Positions 1 through 9,598 of a DNA stretch of 36,076 nt are shown piece after piece. A program made the position numbers and the translations under genes. The notes beneath the pieces are model-generated. The model saw only the letters and a program-made list of their open reading frames with translations, searched no databases and had not been told where the DNA came from. Numbering within the stretch: the stretch's first letter is position 1; every line of letters begins with the position of its first letter. This DNA comes from Chara braunii (taxonomy: Eukaryota > Streptophyta > Charophyceae > Charales > Characeae): assembly GCA_003427395.1 (NCBI GenBank), contig BFEA01001103.1:28992-65067 (forward strand), in the 5' to 3' direction.

Positions 1-35
<35 letters not shown>

Positions 36-59
36 CTTTTTCTTTTTCTTTTTTTTTTC
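1..59. repeat. T-rich homopolymer at window edge
   Basis: Nearly pure T with a few C. It lies at the very edge of the window and may mark a contig end in low-complexity DNA. It could equally be the complement of a poly-A tail from a retroposed sequence. No gene is visible in it. Confidence 0.9.
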
Positions 60-104
60 GGTCCGGACATCCGTGCACCCCTGGTACCGGTCCGGACTGT
101 CCGG

Positions 105-167
105 GTCCGGTGATGTCCGCGTGTCCGGTGATGTCCGGGTGTCCGGTGATGTCCGGATCACCGGACA
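105..167. repeat. 18-bp GTCCGG minisatellite with inverted end
   Basis: Three 18-bp units of the form gtccggtgatgtccgNgt lie at 105-122, 123-140 and 141-158. The last unit runs into its own inverted copy, so 140-150 (tgtccggtgat) pairs perfectly with 157-167 (atcaccggaca) across a 6-nt loop. The surrounding sequence (60-240) is rich in further TCCGG words in both orientations. Function unknown. Confidence 0.85.
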
Positions 168-239
168 GTCCGAACCGGTCCAGACACTGGTCCGAAAGAC
201 AGTCCGGAAGTGTCCGGTGTCCGGGTCCGGGGTTACCAT

Positions 240-940
240 GGTTTAGACCACACACCCATCTTCCTAAACCTTCTATTCAACCCAAGATTACAGAAAGGCA
301 CAAGTTTCTTCAGAATCAACAACTCTTTACTACACACTAAAGAAATGAAAGAAGCACTAGTACACGCATGCATAAACGCAGAGAGCGAGAAAGCAAATTT
401 CTCGACACTACTACCTAACCTATCCCAAGCAGCCTCATCAGCCTCTAGGAAAATAGCAGTTGTTACATGCCAGATAGGCGATGTACATAATAACCGAGGA
501 TCCGCAATGTGATAAAAAGGACTGAATGGACAATGCAGTGCAAGTAGAATCTCAACAAGCAATGTGCATTCCGATACATACAAAGTGGTGCTGAAAAGCG
601 CAGGGAAGACTTAGATACAAAACCTGACCTGATCGAGACTGACCTCTATCACGTAGTACAAGATAGCGAAGCAGAGTGCTAGAATGAAAATGACTAGCCC
701 AATCAATGTTTCAACGCAGACCAAACATACATCAAGCTCATCACAAGGTGTGAAGGAGCTTGAAGCTATACACAGGGAGGAAGCGCCAGGTCCAGACATA
801 CACAGACGAAGAGGAGGGGATCAGACGAAGAAGAGGGGGAGAGATGGGCATGTCGTCAACACCAAGTCTTCGTCACAAGTCCCAAATAATCCCTCATCGA
901 AATGTCTGAAGCCCAAAAGTCGAGTCTGGATCCAATGTCA
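240..940. other. Unassigned sequence, no recognisable gene
   Basis: Open frames here are short (about 100 codons at most, on both strands) and none shows a domain I recognise. A 56-codon frame with an ATG at 345 and stop at 510-512 is the most protein-like by composition, but there is no supporting signal. From about 770 the + strand becomes rich in purine GAAGA/GGGGA words. Confidence 0.5.
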
Positions 941-971
941 CCAAGCTCTCTCTCTCTCTCTTCTCTCGTAG

Positions 972-1137
972 TCTGCTGATGCAGTGAAATCAGATAATGA
1001 GAGGGTGAGAGGGAGATGGTGGACGGAGAAGAGGGAGAAGAAGAACTTTCTCTCTCTCACGAGCCAGGTACTAACCTGTGAAGTTGGGGTTGTGATGCAG
1101 ATACCTCGAAGACGAAGCTGGAGCAACGGCGCTGCAG
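972..1137 (+). other. Candidate exon-like segment (splice-site signals only)
   Basis: A long CT tract (about 945-967) ends in cgtag at 967-971, which resembles a 3' splice acceptor. At 1135-1145 the sequence CAG|GTAAGTAT is a near-ideal 5' splice donor. The 166 bp between would form an internal exon. A branch-point-like tactaac lies inside it near 1069. No conserved protein is encoded, so this could be a transcribed non-coding RNA, part of an LTR leader read from the other direction, or chance. Confidence 0.15.
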
Positions 1138-1259
1138 GTAAGTATCCCTGGCCTCCGCCCAATCTCTCTCTCTCTAGTACTACCCTAGCTATGGCACCTA
1201 GCGCTGAAGACTACAGCTACGGTACTAGCGCCCAACGCTGAAGACTAATGCTAATGCTG

Positions 1260-1756
1260 CTACTACTACTTCTGCAGCGCTCCTCCAGAGTGCTGCTGCC
1301 AAATCCTGAAGACTATTGACTGCCCCCTGACCCCCCGTGAAGTGCATGGGAAGTCCCTATGTACTATCTCAGCCTGCCTCCTGACTACCTCCGACTGCCT
1401 GCAGTTGCAGGGCGGGCAGTCCAGGAGGCTGCTCTTGCCAATGCCGAGCTGAGCCAGGGGCTGGTGCTGCAGCTGTCGTGGGAAAAGGCCAAAAATAGCC
1501 TGTTCCTAAAACCTTGGTTCGGTGCCTGAGTTTCAGGGCCGCTCAGTCTGATGACAGACCGAAAATGGCCCTTCATTTCAGGCTAAAAAGGCTACTGCCA
1601 TTTTTAGTCTGAAACGACACAGGGTCTGCAGGCCCCTGTTTTTCAGGCTTTCCAGCTGAACAGACACGGGGCCTGTAGGCCCTGGTTTTCAGGCTTTCAG
1701 CCAGAGGGACGCAGGGCCTGGAAAATGGCCCTCGTGTGCAGGCGCAGCATGTAACA
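1260..1756 (-). mobile_element. Element A: 3' LTR (one edge defined)
   Basis: On the - strand an LTR appears to begin at 1756 with TGTTACATGC, directly after a polypurine tract and the pol stop codon. This is the standard arrangement at the pol/3' LTR boundary of Ty3/gypsy elements. Further into the LTR (1500-1700 on the + strand) there are repeated 'tttcaggct' and 'gcctg(c/t)aggccc' words with about 46-bp spacing. The other LTR edge is not defined because no second LTR is available for comparison, so the left limit given is arbitrary. Confidence 0.6.
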
Positions 1757-1769
1757 CCCCCTCCTCCTT
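1757..1769 (-). promoter_or_regulatory. Polypurine tract (plus-strand primer) of element A
   Basis: Read on the - strand this is AAGGAGGAGGGGG followed at once by TGTTACA. Polypurine tracts prime plus-strand DNA synthesis and sit immediately 5' of the 3' LTR. The TAA stop of the pol frame (complement of 1768-1770) overlaps its first bases, so coding sequence, PPT and LTR are packed without spacing. The placement is strong positional evidence, although the tract itself is short. Confidence 0.7.
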
Positions 1770-2680
1770 ATGAAGTCAAGTCGGGGCGAGGGCAAAGCTG
1801 ACGATCTGAAGGTGGAACCTGGACGCGGGTGCGGCGTGGAGCCGAAGAGACCGGCTTGCCTTGCATCTTGCGTTCGTAGCATGCGAGAACGTCAGGAGTT
1901 GTTGCTTGAAGTTCCGCACGGGTTAACCAACGGTCAGCTCGGTGTGTGCAGTATGCAAAGTGTACCAAGTACTCGGTTGGCCTGTTGCCGTAGCGTCGCT
2001 GGGAGATGATGTCGCCGACCTCCTGAAAACCGTCCATAGAGGGTGGGTCTTGCGAACGTCTCCCGGGAAAATCATCATGTTCCGCTGGCATGTAAACAAC
2101 CAACTTCGAGCAATGAAAGACTGGGTAGACGGGCAAGTGAGCGGGCACCTGAATAGTGAAGGAAGGTCCCTCGGGTGCATCCCTAGCAGGTGCCACGATC
2201 GACCAAGGCCCCATCCATTTCGGGAGGAGCTTGCGAGAGATATCTTATTCAAGGCTGAATTCCACGACAGAGACCCAAACGAGATCGCCGGCGCGGAATG
2301 GGCAAGGAAGACGCTGGCGATTGGCCGATTGGCTTATGCGTTGTTGCGTCTTGGCTATCTGGTCGCGTGCCTTGACAAGTAGCTCCTGCATCCGACGCAA
2401 GAAAAGAAGATGGTCGTCGCTCTCGGCCGTTCGTGGAGTGATGGTGTCCAACGACGAAGTGACCAACGAGCCGTGCTCGAACTCGAAGGGCGACATCCCG
2501 ATAGTCGGGTGGATGGAGGACTTGTAGGCCAACTCGACATCCAGCAGCCGCTCAACCCAATCCTTCTGGTCAGGACGGATGAGAATGCGAAGGAGAACCT
2601 GTGCAGTCTGGTGCGCCCTCTCCGTTTGGCCATTGGTCAGGGGGTGGCGAGCTGAACTGGGCTTGAGAGATGAGCCCTAT
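1768..2680 (-). pseudogene. Element A integrase C-terminus and chromodomain (Ty3/gypsy pol remnant)
   Basis: Reading 5'->3' on the - strand, the frame opens with SSARHPLTNGQTERAHQ near 2650, the integrase segment carrying the catalytic Glu (usual form HPQTDGQTE). It continues through DVELAYKSSIHPTIGMSPFE and GDLVWVSV, the core end and C-terminal fold. Next come KWMGPWSIV and YPVFHCSKL, a GPY/F-like module. A degenerate chromodomain follows (EYLVHFAYCTHRADRWLTRAEL). In chromoviruses this C-terminal chromodomain directs insertion to heterochromatin. One in-frame TAA near 2245 interrupts the frame, and a frameshift lies upstream near 2680. The frame ends with TAA overlapping the PPT. Confidence 0.85.
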
Positions 2681-2689
2681 CGCTTGATG

Positions 2690-3204
2690 AGCGCCAACTA
2701 CAAATCGGACATGAACCGAGTGTCGCGGTCGCAGACGATTTCCTTGGGGTAACCCTTGGTTCGAATCCAACCGGTGTAAAGACCCTCGGCCAACTCCGGT
2801 GCCTTGGCATGATAGCGGCAAGGCAAAAACATGGCGAACTTGCTGAGTCGGTCGACCACCGCGAGAATCCCATCCACACCGGTCTTGTGCTTGGGGAACG
2901 GGCCGGTACTGTCCATGGCAATCACTTCCCTTCGCCTCAAAGGGACCGGTAATGGTCGTAACTCGTCGGACGGACGATGTTTGCGAGATTTGCAGCGTCA
3001 ACAAACCTCGCATGACTCGCAATAGCGTGTGACGTCGCCGACAAGGCCGGACCACCAAAATCGCTCGTGAAGTCGGTCAATCGTGTGATTCACTCCAAAG
3101 TGTCTGGTGGTGGGAGCATCGTGGAACTCGCCAAGAATCCGTGTACGCAAGTGAGGATCACTCGGTACGCAAAGAAGGTCCTTCACCCGTGTGTGGACAA
3201 GCAA
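2690..3204 (-). pseudogene. Element A integrase zinc-binding and catalytic core remnant
   Basis: The - strand frame ending near 2998 carries the HHCC zinc-binding region: His residues in HDAPTTRHFGVNH and the Cys pair in CESCEVC. After a frameshift the core continues at 2940-2698. It shows the first catalytic Asp in VIAMDSTGPFP, then GILAVVDRLSKFAMFLP, and the second catalytic Asp in IVCDRDTRFMSD. This is the order of a Ty3/gypsy integrase. Separate frames and the missing continuity into the next segment show it is inactivated. It joins the RNase H remnant at 3205-3770 and the C-terminal remnant at 1768-2680. Confidence 0.85.
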
Positions 3205-3770
3205 GTACCCCTCTTGGATCCAGTAGTGAGAAGGCGAAGGATTAGGAGAGGAGCAATTCGCGTATTTGTCGCGAAACTCGGGGTCGGCTTGGTAGCCGCG
3301 GATGAAGTTGTTCCGCAGGTCGTCATCGATCTCGATGGTTGAGTAGACCGCGGTACAATGATCCGGACGCCGTGAAAGAGCATCCGCAAAACGGTTCGAC
3401 TACCCGGGAATGTGATCGGGAAAGAAGTCGAACTAGTCGATGAAAGTCATTCATCGAGCGATGGTGCTGTTGACGGTTTCTTGGGTCTTATAGAAGACCA
3501 ATGGATTGTTGTCCGTTACCCATCGGAATTGGCTTCGACCAAGGAGGAAGTGCCGCCACCGCTTGAGTGCGTGGACGAAGGCGAGGAGCTCCTTCTTGCG
3601 TGCATCGTCAATGGAATGCACGACGGGCACTTTCTTGCTGAAATACTCGACCGGGTGTCAGTCCACACCATCATGTTGCTCGAGGACGGTACCAATGCCG
3701 TAGACGGACGCATCCGAAGTGACGTTGTCGGGACTGGTGAGTCCCGAATAACTTCCCATCACTGGAGAGA
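3205..3770 (-). pseudogene. Element A RNase H remnant
   Basis: Translating the - strand leftward from about 3750 gives TSDASVYGIGTVLEQHDGVD, the start of an LTR-retroelement RNase H with its first Asp. It continues with HPVEYFSKK, KKELLAFVHALKRWRHFL (Glu), WVTDNNPL (Asp) and a decayed SNRFADALSRRPDH (last Asp). The domain runs directly into the integrase zinc finger near 3200. A TGA separates HDGVD from HPVEYF and at least one more stop interrupts the frame. No reverse transcriptase is seen to the right of 3770, so element A is 5'-truncated here. Confidence 0.8.
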
Positions 3771-4280
3771 CCAAATATGGACGAGTTGTGCACAACAGAG
3801 AAATCCGAAGTGAGATGAGATAAAGGATTAGGCCGCAGAAGGGAGTAAAGCCCTGGGGCGAGAACCACAGGGGGAAAGAACTAAGCGGCGGCAAGCGAGC
3901 AAGCGCAAGAACACGGGCACATAGGACATAGCAGGAGGCCGCGAGGGCCATCGGAATACAATAAGACTAAGGTCAAAGGGCCCTTTGAACTAGCAATTGC
4001 AGCGCGACAACAATAAGGGAATGAGGAAGTCAAGGGATGGGCGGCCAGAAGCCGCGGGAAGCCAGGAAATGAGGGGCCAACGTGGGGGTCACCTACTGGA
4101 GCCTCGGAGCGGAGGCTCACGACCAAAGAGATCGGCACGCACAAAGAGCGAGGAAAGACTAAGGAGAGGGGTCGCTATGGGGCGACAAGACGCCCAAGGG
4201 GCATGGGACACCTCGGGGAAAGGCACCCGGGGCCACGTGGGACTAAGTAAGAATAATGGCGCTCGGGGCGAAATGCGCCG
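3771..4280. other. Unassigned sequence after the element A break
   Basis: No domain is recognisable on either strand. The + strand is purine- and GGGG-rich. It separates the truncated end of element A from the 26-bp tandem repeat. It could be degenerate element or host sequence. Confidence 0.5.
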
Positions 4281-4383
4281 GGGACCGCCAACGGGACCAA
4301 GTGTCGGGGACCACCGGCGGGACTAAGTGTCGGGGACCACCGACGGGACTAAGTGTCGGGGACCACCGACGGGATAAGTGGCG
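4281..4383. repeat. Four-unit 26-bp tandem repeat
   Basis: Units start at 4281, 4307, 4333 and 4359, with consensus gggaccaccgacgggact followed by aagtgtcg. Units 2 and 3 are nearly identical, and unit 4 loses one base and is degenerate. Related ggggacca words recur at 5700-5800, suggesting this short array is part of the wider repeat family around it. Confidence 0.9.
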
Positions 4384-4452
4384 GGGACAAGTGAAAGTCC
4401 AAAGAAGAAATGGCGGCACCGCATGAGGGAAAAATCATAAATGCAAGGTGCA

Positions 4453-4513
4453 CCGTCAAGATCGACATCTTGACGGCCAAGAATATTAGCCCCACTAGTG
4501 CAAGTACTAGTGG
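4453..4513. repeat. Paired hairpins, copy 1
   Basis: First hairpin: ccgtcaagat (4453-4462), loop cgac, atcttgacgg (4467-4476), a perfect 10-bp stem. Second hairpin: ccactagt (4492-4499), 6-nt loop, actagtgg (4506-4513), a perfect 8-bp stem. The pair recurs with the same order and spacing at 5858-5919. Confidence 0.9.
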
Positions 4514-4977
4514 TGACGAACGGGAAGGCCAAAAGGAAAAGGAAAAGTAAAGAAAACTGAAGTGGGAGGCATGGGAGCAAACCGAAAAATCTCGGGTCAG
4601 CCTCCCTCAAGAAAATAGAGTCAAAAAAGACCCCATGTGAAACATAGCCCTCCGGGTGAAAATCGGAGTAGGAGGGACCATTGTGAGAGAAATGTAGGAG
4701 TAAAAGGAGGCTCCCATAGGCATGGGAAGGCCATTATTGCAGTCCGAGAAATAACGGACTCCACCTTGGGCATAGGGAGGNCCAAAACTAAGAGGAAGAG
4801 GCAAGAAAAGGGCCTTAACGGCCACTTGACACTTGGCATGCTAGAAAAAAGAGAGAAAAGAAAAGAAAATGGGGGAGAATAAGACAAAAAAAGTGAGAGG
4901 GAGTGAGTGAGTTGGCCGTCCGTAGGGACTGCCATAGGTAGGGACTGGCAGGTCCCTACTGTCCAAAAAAGGAGGAG

Positions 4978-5009
<32 letters not shown>

Positions 5010-5091
5010 GGCCTTAACGGTAAAAAACGGTCACTTGGGGAGATTCATCCGTGACCAGATTCATTCTGGAATATGGCGGTTACAAAGGACT

Positions 5092-5134
5092 TTGATTTTC
5101 TTTGATTTTTGCAGAGAAAATCAAAGAAAATCAA
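5092..5134. repeat. 18-bp perfect-stem hairpin (A/T-rich)
   Basis: The left arm ttgattttctttgatttt (5092-5109) is the exact reverse complement of 5117-5134, with a 7-nt loop tgcagag at 5110-5116. This is the longest stem in the 4.4-7.1 kb hairpin field. Confidence 0.95.
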
Positions 5135-5191
5135 GGCCTCTTGCAACGGAATAAAACGGAATACATGCATGAGGAGAAACACATGTTTTAG

Positions 5192-5387
5192 GTGCATCCG
5201 GAGCCAAAATCAAGGCCGGATGCACTTGGGAATTGACCGTTTCTTTTTCTTTTTAGTAAGGGCTAGTTGTGGGGCATTGGGGCTAAGGAATTGACCCCCA
5301 TTGCAGTTCGAGTTGCAATGGACTACATGGGGGAGATAAAACACATGTTCTATGTGCATCCGGAGCCAATATCGAGCCCGGATGCAC
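5192..5387. repeat. Two tandem copies of a GTGCATCCGG hairpin
   Basis: The left arm gtgcatccgg at 5192-5201 pairs with ccggatgcac at 5216-5225. The same arms recur at 5354-5363 and 5378-5387. Both have 14-nt loops that begin agccaa. Copies are 162 bp apart. A second hairpin type (cattgca/tgcaatg, 5299-5320) sits between them. A decayed third copy of the first hairpin (gtgcat...atgcac) may be present near 6634-6660. Confidence 0.9.
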
Positions 5388-5462
5388 TAAAAAATTTAAC
5401 GCTTCATTTTATTTTAATATGGGGCAAGTTGTGGGGTTGTGGGTGTAGAAAACAGCCATGAC

Positions 5463-5607
5463 TGCAGTCCGAGAAATTACGGACTGCATGGGGATGCCAA
5501 GGCCAAAGGGAAATGGGCTATGACAAGCCCGGAAGGCTAGAAAGGAGCAATTTCGACAAAGGGCAACTAAAGACGGTAAACGGCAACCGTGAGATGAGAT
5601 CTCACGG
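5463..5607. repeat. Two further perfect hairpins
   Basis: tgcagtccg (5463-5471) pairs with cggactgca (5480-5488) across 8 nt. ccgtgagat (5587-5595) pairs with atctcacgg (5599-5607) across 3 nt. The first has relatives at 4741-4760 and 5984-6003. Confidence 0.9.
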
Positions 5608-5857
5608 CCTAGAAAAATCGGCACACATGTAGAAATGATGGGACCACCAAGGGCAATGGGCCCCAAAAAAATAAAAATGAGACGTCGTCTGGAATGTTGT
5701 CGGGGACCAATTGGGTCCAAATAATAAAAATCGAAAAATGGGACACGCGCCGGCGGGACAAAGAAATGAAGTTAGCATGTAGGAAAATGGCGGGGACTTG
5801 GGATGTCCCAAGGGATCTATGAGCAAACACAAGGAATAATTGTGCAAGCAAACGGCA

Positions 5858-5919
5858 CCGTCGAGATCGAGGATCTAGACGGTGGAAAATATTAGCACCA
5901 CTAGTGAAAGCACTAGTGG
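5858..5919. repeat. Paired hairpins, copy 2
   Basis: ccgtcgagat (5858-5867) pairs with atctagacgg (5873-5882) with one mismatch. ccactagtg (5898-5906) pairs perfectly with cactagtgg (5911-5919) across aaag. Order, spacing and the sequence between match copy 1 at 4453-4513. Confidence 0.9.
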
Positions 5920-6742
5920 GAGCAAGTGGGAGAGCCATGGGAGAAAGAAAAGTGAAATAAGGATGTTGGTAAGGCTGCCCAGCAGTCCGGGATATCTCGG
6001 ACTAGCAAGGCATAAGAAAATAAAGCCTTGAGAGGCTCAACTTGAAAAAAAGGCTGCCCTTAGAAAATCGGAGCAAAAGGGGCTCAAAATTGGGCAAACT
6101 GGAGCAAAATGAAACCCCCTAGGAGCATGGGGTGCCATTATTGGAATCCGAGATGTAACGGTCAAGTAACAGCTATAAACCTGGCCTTGAATGAGGCCCT
6201 AGGGCCTAGAAAAAGGGTGCACAACAGTTTGACACTTGTCACAACAGAAATAAAAGAAAAAGAAAAAAAAAAGAGAGAAAAAGAAGGGAGAATGAGACAA
6301 AAAGGGAGAAAAGAGTGGAGGAGAGTGTGCCGGCCTATTGGGACCTGCACAGTAGGGACAGGCAGGTCCCAACAGTGACCTCATTCCTCCTAGAATGAGT
6401 GAGGGCAATTCGGATTGAAGAGATATGGCCCTATAAAATCTGAATTAAAAAACCGAAAATTAGAGAAAAGGCAAAAAGGAAGTGGCCAGATTGCTTTTTG
6501 ACCATGGATCTGAGATCAGATCTCATGGTTGAGAGGAACTAGCCGTTTTTTGTGGGCCAACTAAAAACGGCAAGCTCCGAAATGAGGTGGCAGCCCAAAA
6601 TCTAAAGAAACAAAAGAGGGAAAAGACCAAAACTGTGCATTTGACCCAAAAAGAGAGCCAGATGCACAAAAAATTGAAAAAGTAGACTTAGGGGCTCAAA
6701 ATTGAAGCAAGGGCGACTAGGGGGTAGCTCGGATTATTGCTG

Positions 6743-6769
6743 GCCTTGGATCTTAGCCAGATCCAAGGC
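6743..6769. repeat. 11-bp perfect-stem hairpin
   Basis: gccttggatct (6743-6753) pairs with agatccaaggc (6759-6769) across tagcc. It is another isolated hairpin in the same field, with arms unrelated in sequence to the others. Confidence 0.95.
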
Positions 6770-7099
6770 TGAAAATATGCCGCCACATGAGAAAATGCTC
6801 CGGCCTACCCAAGGGAGGCCGAAACTTGAAAAAATCGAGAAAAAGGCCCACAGGGCCTTTTTCTCTCAAGTATTGCTGCCCCTTGGGCATTAGGACCCTA
6901 GGGGGCCGTATTTGAGCAATGAAAAAGAGGCCGGAGTAGGCCAAGAGGCACTCCGAGTTGGTACCAACCACTCGGACTGCATGTACTTGGCCAAAATGAG
7001 GCCCAGGTACCTCCAGAAGGGCTTACTAGGGGAATTTGGCCTTGGGGGGTACCTCGGCTCACCCCAAGGCACTTGGAGAGGGTGATGGACTGACCAGAC

Positions 7100-7552
7100 T
7101 GTTGGTTTCAGCCTACATAAGCTGAGGATGCAGTCCGCCACTCTCACATTTGCATGAGGAGTGCCCATGCTGCCCAAGTGAGCTCACAGGAGCACCTTTG
7201 CACTTGGAGTGAGGAGGGAGGAGCCCATGCTAGTGGGAGAGCTTAGAGGAGACTAGGAGGTAGTGGGGAGGACTCTAAAGGATAGTGATGGTGGGAGAGA
7301 CACTTGGGAAGTGATCCGCCATATCCCTCCTGGGTGTAGGAGAGAAGGAGAGGCTAGAGGAGCCTCATTAGCCGTCCTAGAGGAGAGGACTCCATAGCCA
7401 TAGCAGGGGGAGCTTGCCATAGCCTGGGGGAGAGCAAGGAAGGAGGAGAGAAGGGCTTGGAGAAGAAGGAAGTCATAGCCAAGGGGGGGATTGTGCAAGA
7501 AGAGGAAGTTTCATTAAGACGACACCAACATCAAGGAATCAACAAGGTGAGA
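7100..7552. other. Purine-rich non-coding stretch before the satellite block
   Basis: The + strand is dominated by GGAG/GAGA words and encodes no recognisable protein. Near 7252 it contains actaggaggtagt, close to the ctagtaggtagt core of the 91-bp satellite that starts 600 bp later, so the satellite monomer may have originated in or captured this sequence. Confidence 0.6.
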
Positions 7553-7578
7553 GGAAGAAAGAGACTTCTTCACCTTCA

Positions 7579-7609
<31 letters not shown>

Positions 7610-7840
7610 TTTCTTTTTCTTCTTCTTCCTCTTCTTCTCCTTCTTCCTCTCCTCCTTCTTCTTCCTCTTCTTCCTCCTCACTCCCTCTTTCTTCCTTCTC
7701 TTCTCTCCCCTCTTCATCTCCTCCTTCCTCCTTTTCACTTTCATTCTCTTTGTCATCCTCCCCTTCTTCTCCATCTCCATCTCCCTCATCTCTCTCCCCT
7801 TCTCCTCCATCTTTTCTTACTTCACCTTCTCTCTTCCATG
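7553..7840. repeat. Polypyrimidine (CTT/CCT) low-complexity tract
   Basis: About 280 bp of almost pure C/T on the + strand, made of ctt, cct and tttc words. It gives long but meaningless open frames (Leu/Pro-rich or Glu/Lys-rich). It forms the left edge of the satellite block. Confidence 0.9.
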
Positions 7841-8142
7841 GGCTACTCAAACTCTGCTCTTTCACTTATACACTAGGAGGTAGTACTCCGATTCTTTCCT
7901 AGATGCTTCTTGATACAATCTTGGTGATTTGGGCTCTCAAAACTTGTATTTTTCACTTTCACACTAGTAGGTGGTACACCGCTACATTCATGGATGCTTC
8001 TTGATACAATCTTGGTGATTTGGGCTCTCCAAACTTGTGTTTTTCACACTCACACNANTAGGTAGTGTAGCGCTTCACACATGGATGCTTCTTGATGCAA
8101 TCTTGGTGATTTGGACTCTCCAAACTTGTGTTTTTCACTCTC

Positions 8143-9598
8143 GCACAAGTAGGTAGTACAACGCTACATTCATGGATGCTTCTTGATACAATCTTGGTGA
8201 TCTGGGCTCTCCAAACTTGTGTTTTTCACTCTCACACTAGTAGGTAGTACAACGCTACATTCATGGATGCTTCTTGATACAATTTTGGTGATTTGGGTTC
8301 TCCAAACTTGTGTTTTTCACACTTACACTAGTAGGCAGTACAGCGCTTCACCCATGAGTGATCCATGATACAATCTTGGTGATTTTGGCTCTCCAAACTT
8401 GTGTTTTTCACACTCACACTAATAGGTAGTGTAGCGCTTCACATATGGATGCTTCTTGATGCAATCTTGGTGATTTGGGCTCTCCAAACTTGTGTTTTTC
8501 ACTCTCACACTAGTAGGTAGTACAACGCTACATTCATGGATGCGTCCTGATACAATCTTGGTGATTTGGGTTCTCCAAACTTGTGTTTTTCACTCTCACA
8601 TTAGTAGGTAGTACAGCGCTACATTCATGGATGCTTCTTGATACAATCTTGGTGATTTGGGCTCTCCAAACTTGTGTTTTTCACACTTACACTAGTAGGT
8701 AGTACAGCGCTTCACCCATGAGTGATCCATGATACAATCTTGGTGATTTGGGCTCTCCCAACTTGTGTTTTTCACACTCACACTAATAGGTAGTGTAGCG
8801 CTTTACACATGGATGCTTCTTGATGCAATCTTGGTGATTTGGGCTCTCCAAACTTGTGTTTTTCGCTCTTACACTAGTAGGTAGCACAGCGCTGTATTCA
8901 TGGATACTTCTTGATACAATCTTGGTGATTTGGGCTCTCCAAACTTGTGTTTTTCACTCTCACATTAGTAGGTAGTACAACGCTACATTCATGGATGCTT
9001 CTTCATACAATCTTGGTGATTTGGGTTCTCCAAACTTGTGTTTTTCACACTTACACTAATAGGTAGTACAGCGCTTCACCCATGAGGGATCCATGATACA
9101 ATCTTTGTGATTTGGGTTCTCCAAACTTGTGTTTTTCACACTCACACTAATAGGTACTGTAGCGCGTCACACATGGATGCTTCTTGATGCAATCTTGGTG
9201 ATTTGGGCTCTCCAAACTTGTGTTTTTCACTCTCACACCAGTAGGTAGTATAACGCTACATTCATGGATGCGTCTTGATTCAATCTTGGTGATTTGGGCT
9301 CTCCAAACTTGTGTTTTTCACACTTACACTAGTACGTAGTATAGCGCTTCACCCATGAGTGATCCATGATACAATCTTGGTGATTTGGGCTCTCCAAACT
9401 TGTGTTTTTCACACTCACACTAATAGGTAGTGTAACGCTTCACACATGGATGCTTCTTGATGCAATCTTGGTGATTTGGGCTCTCCAAACTTGTGTTTTT
9501 CACTCTCACACTAGTAGGTTGTACAACGCTACATTCATGGATGCTTCTTGATACAATCTTGGTGAATTGGGCTCTCCAAACTTGTGTTTTTCACACTC
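8143..9598. repeat. Higher-order repeat of the 91-bp satellite (A-A-B-C, 364 bp)
   Basis: Monomer types are A (tacattcatggatgc, gatacaatc), B (cacccatgagtgatcc) and C (cacacatggatgc, gatgcaatc). From 8143 the order by start position is A, A, B, C (8143-8506), A, A, B, C (8507-8870), A, A, B, C (8871-9234). It then shortens to A, B, C (9235-9507) and starts again with A at 9508. After this come B, C, B, C at 9599-9962. Period 364 bp, later 273 and 182 bp. Confidence 0.85.

Larger units (their letters stand above)
4440..7100. repeat. Field of diverged duplicated units bearing short hairpins
   Basis: Non-coding sequence contains recognisable duplicated blocks. 4449-4515 resembles 5856-5920: each has a ccgtc...gacgg hairpin, then aatattagc, then a cactagt...actagtg hairpin. 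5160-5320 resembles 5322-5488: each carries cacatgtt, then a gtgcatccgg...ccggatgcac hairpin, then a second hairpin. The agtccg...cggact stem recurs at 4741, 5463 and 5984. Poly-A/purine stretches lie between units. No protein domain is seen. It could be an old LTR or leader segment amplified locally, or a foldback-type repeat family. Confidence 0.7.

Noticed and set aside
2757-2775. Perfect tRNA B-box-like ggttcgaatccaacc
   Set aside because: It lies inside the antisense integrase core and encodes the WIRTKGYPKE stretch; no tRNA fold surrounds it.
7457-7876. Long open frames over the CT-rich tract (Leu/Pro-rich on +, Glu/Lys-rich on -)
   Set aside because: They are a by-product of simple CTT/CCT repeats lacking stop codons; there is no domain or balanced composition.
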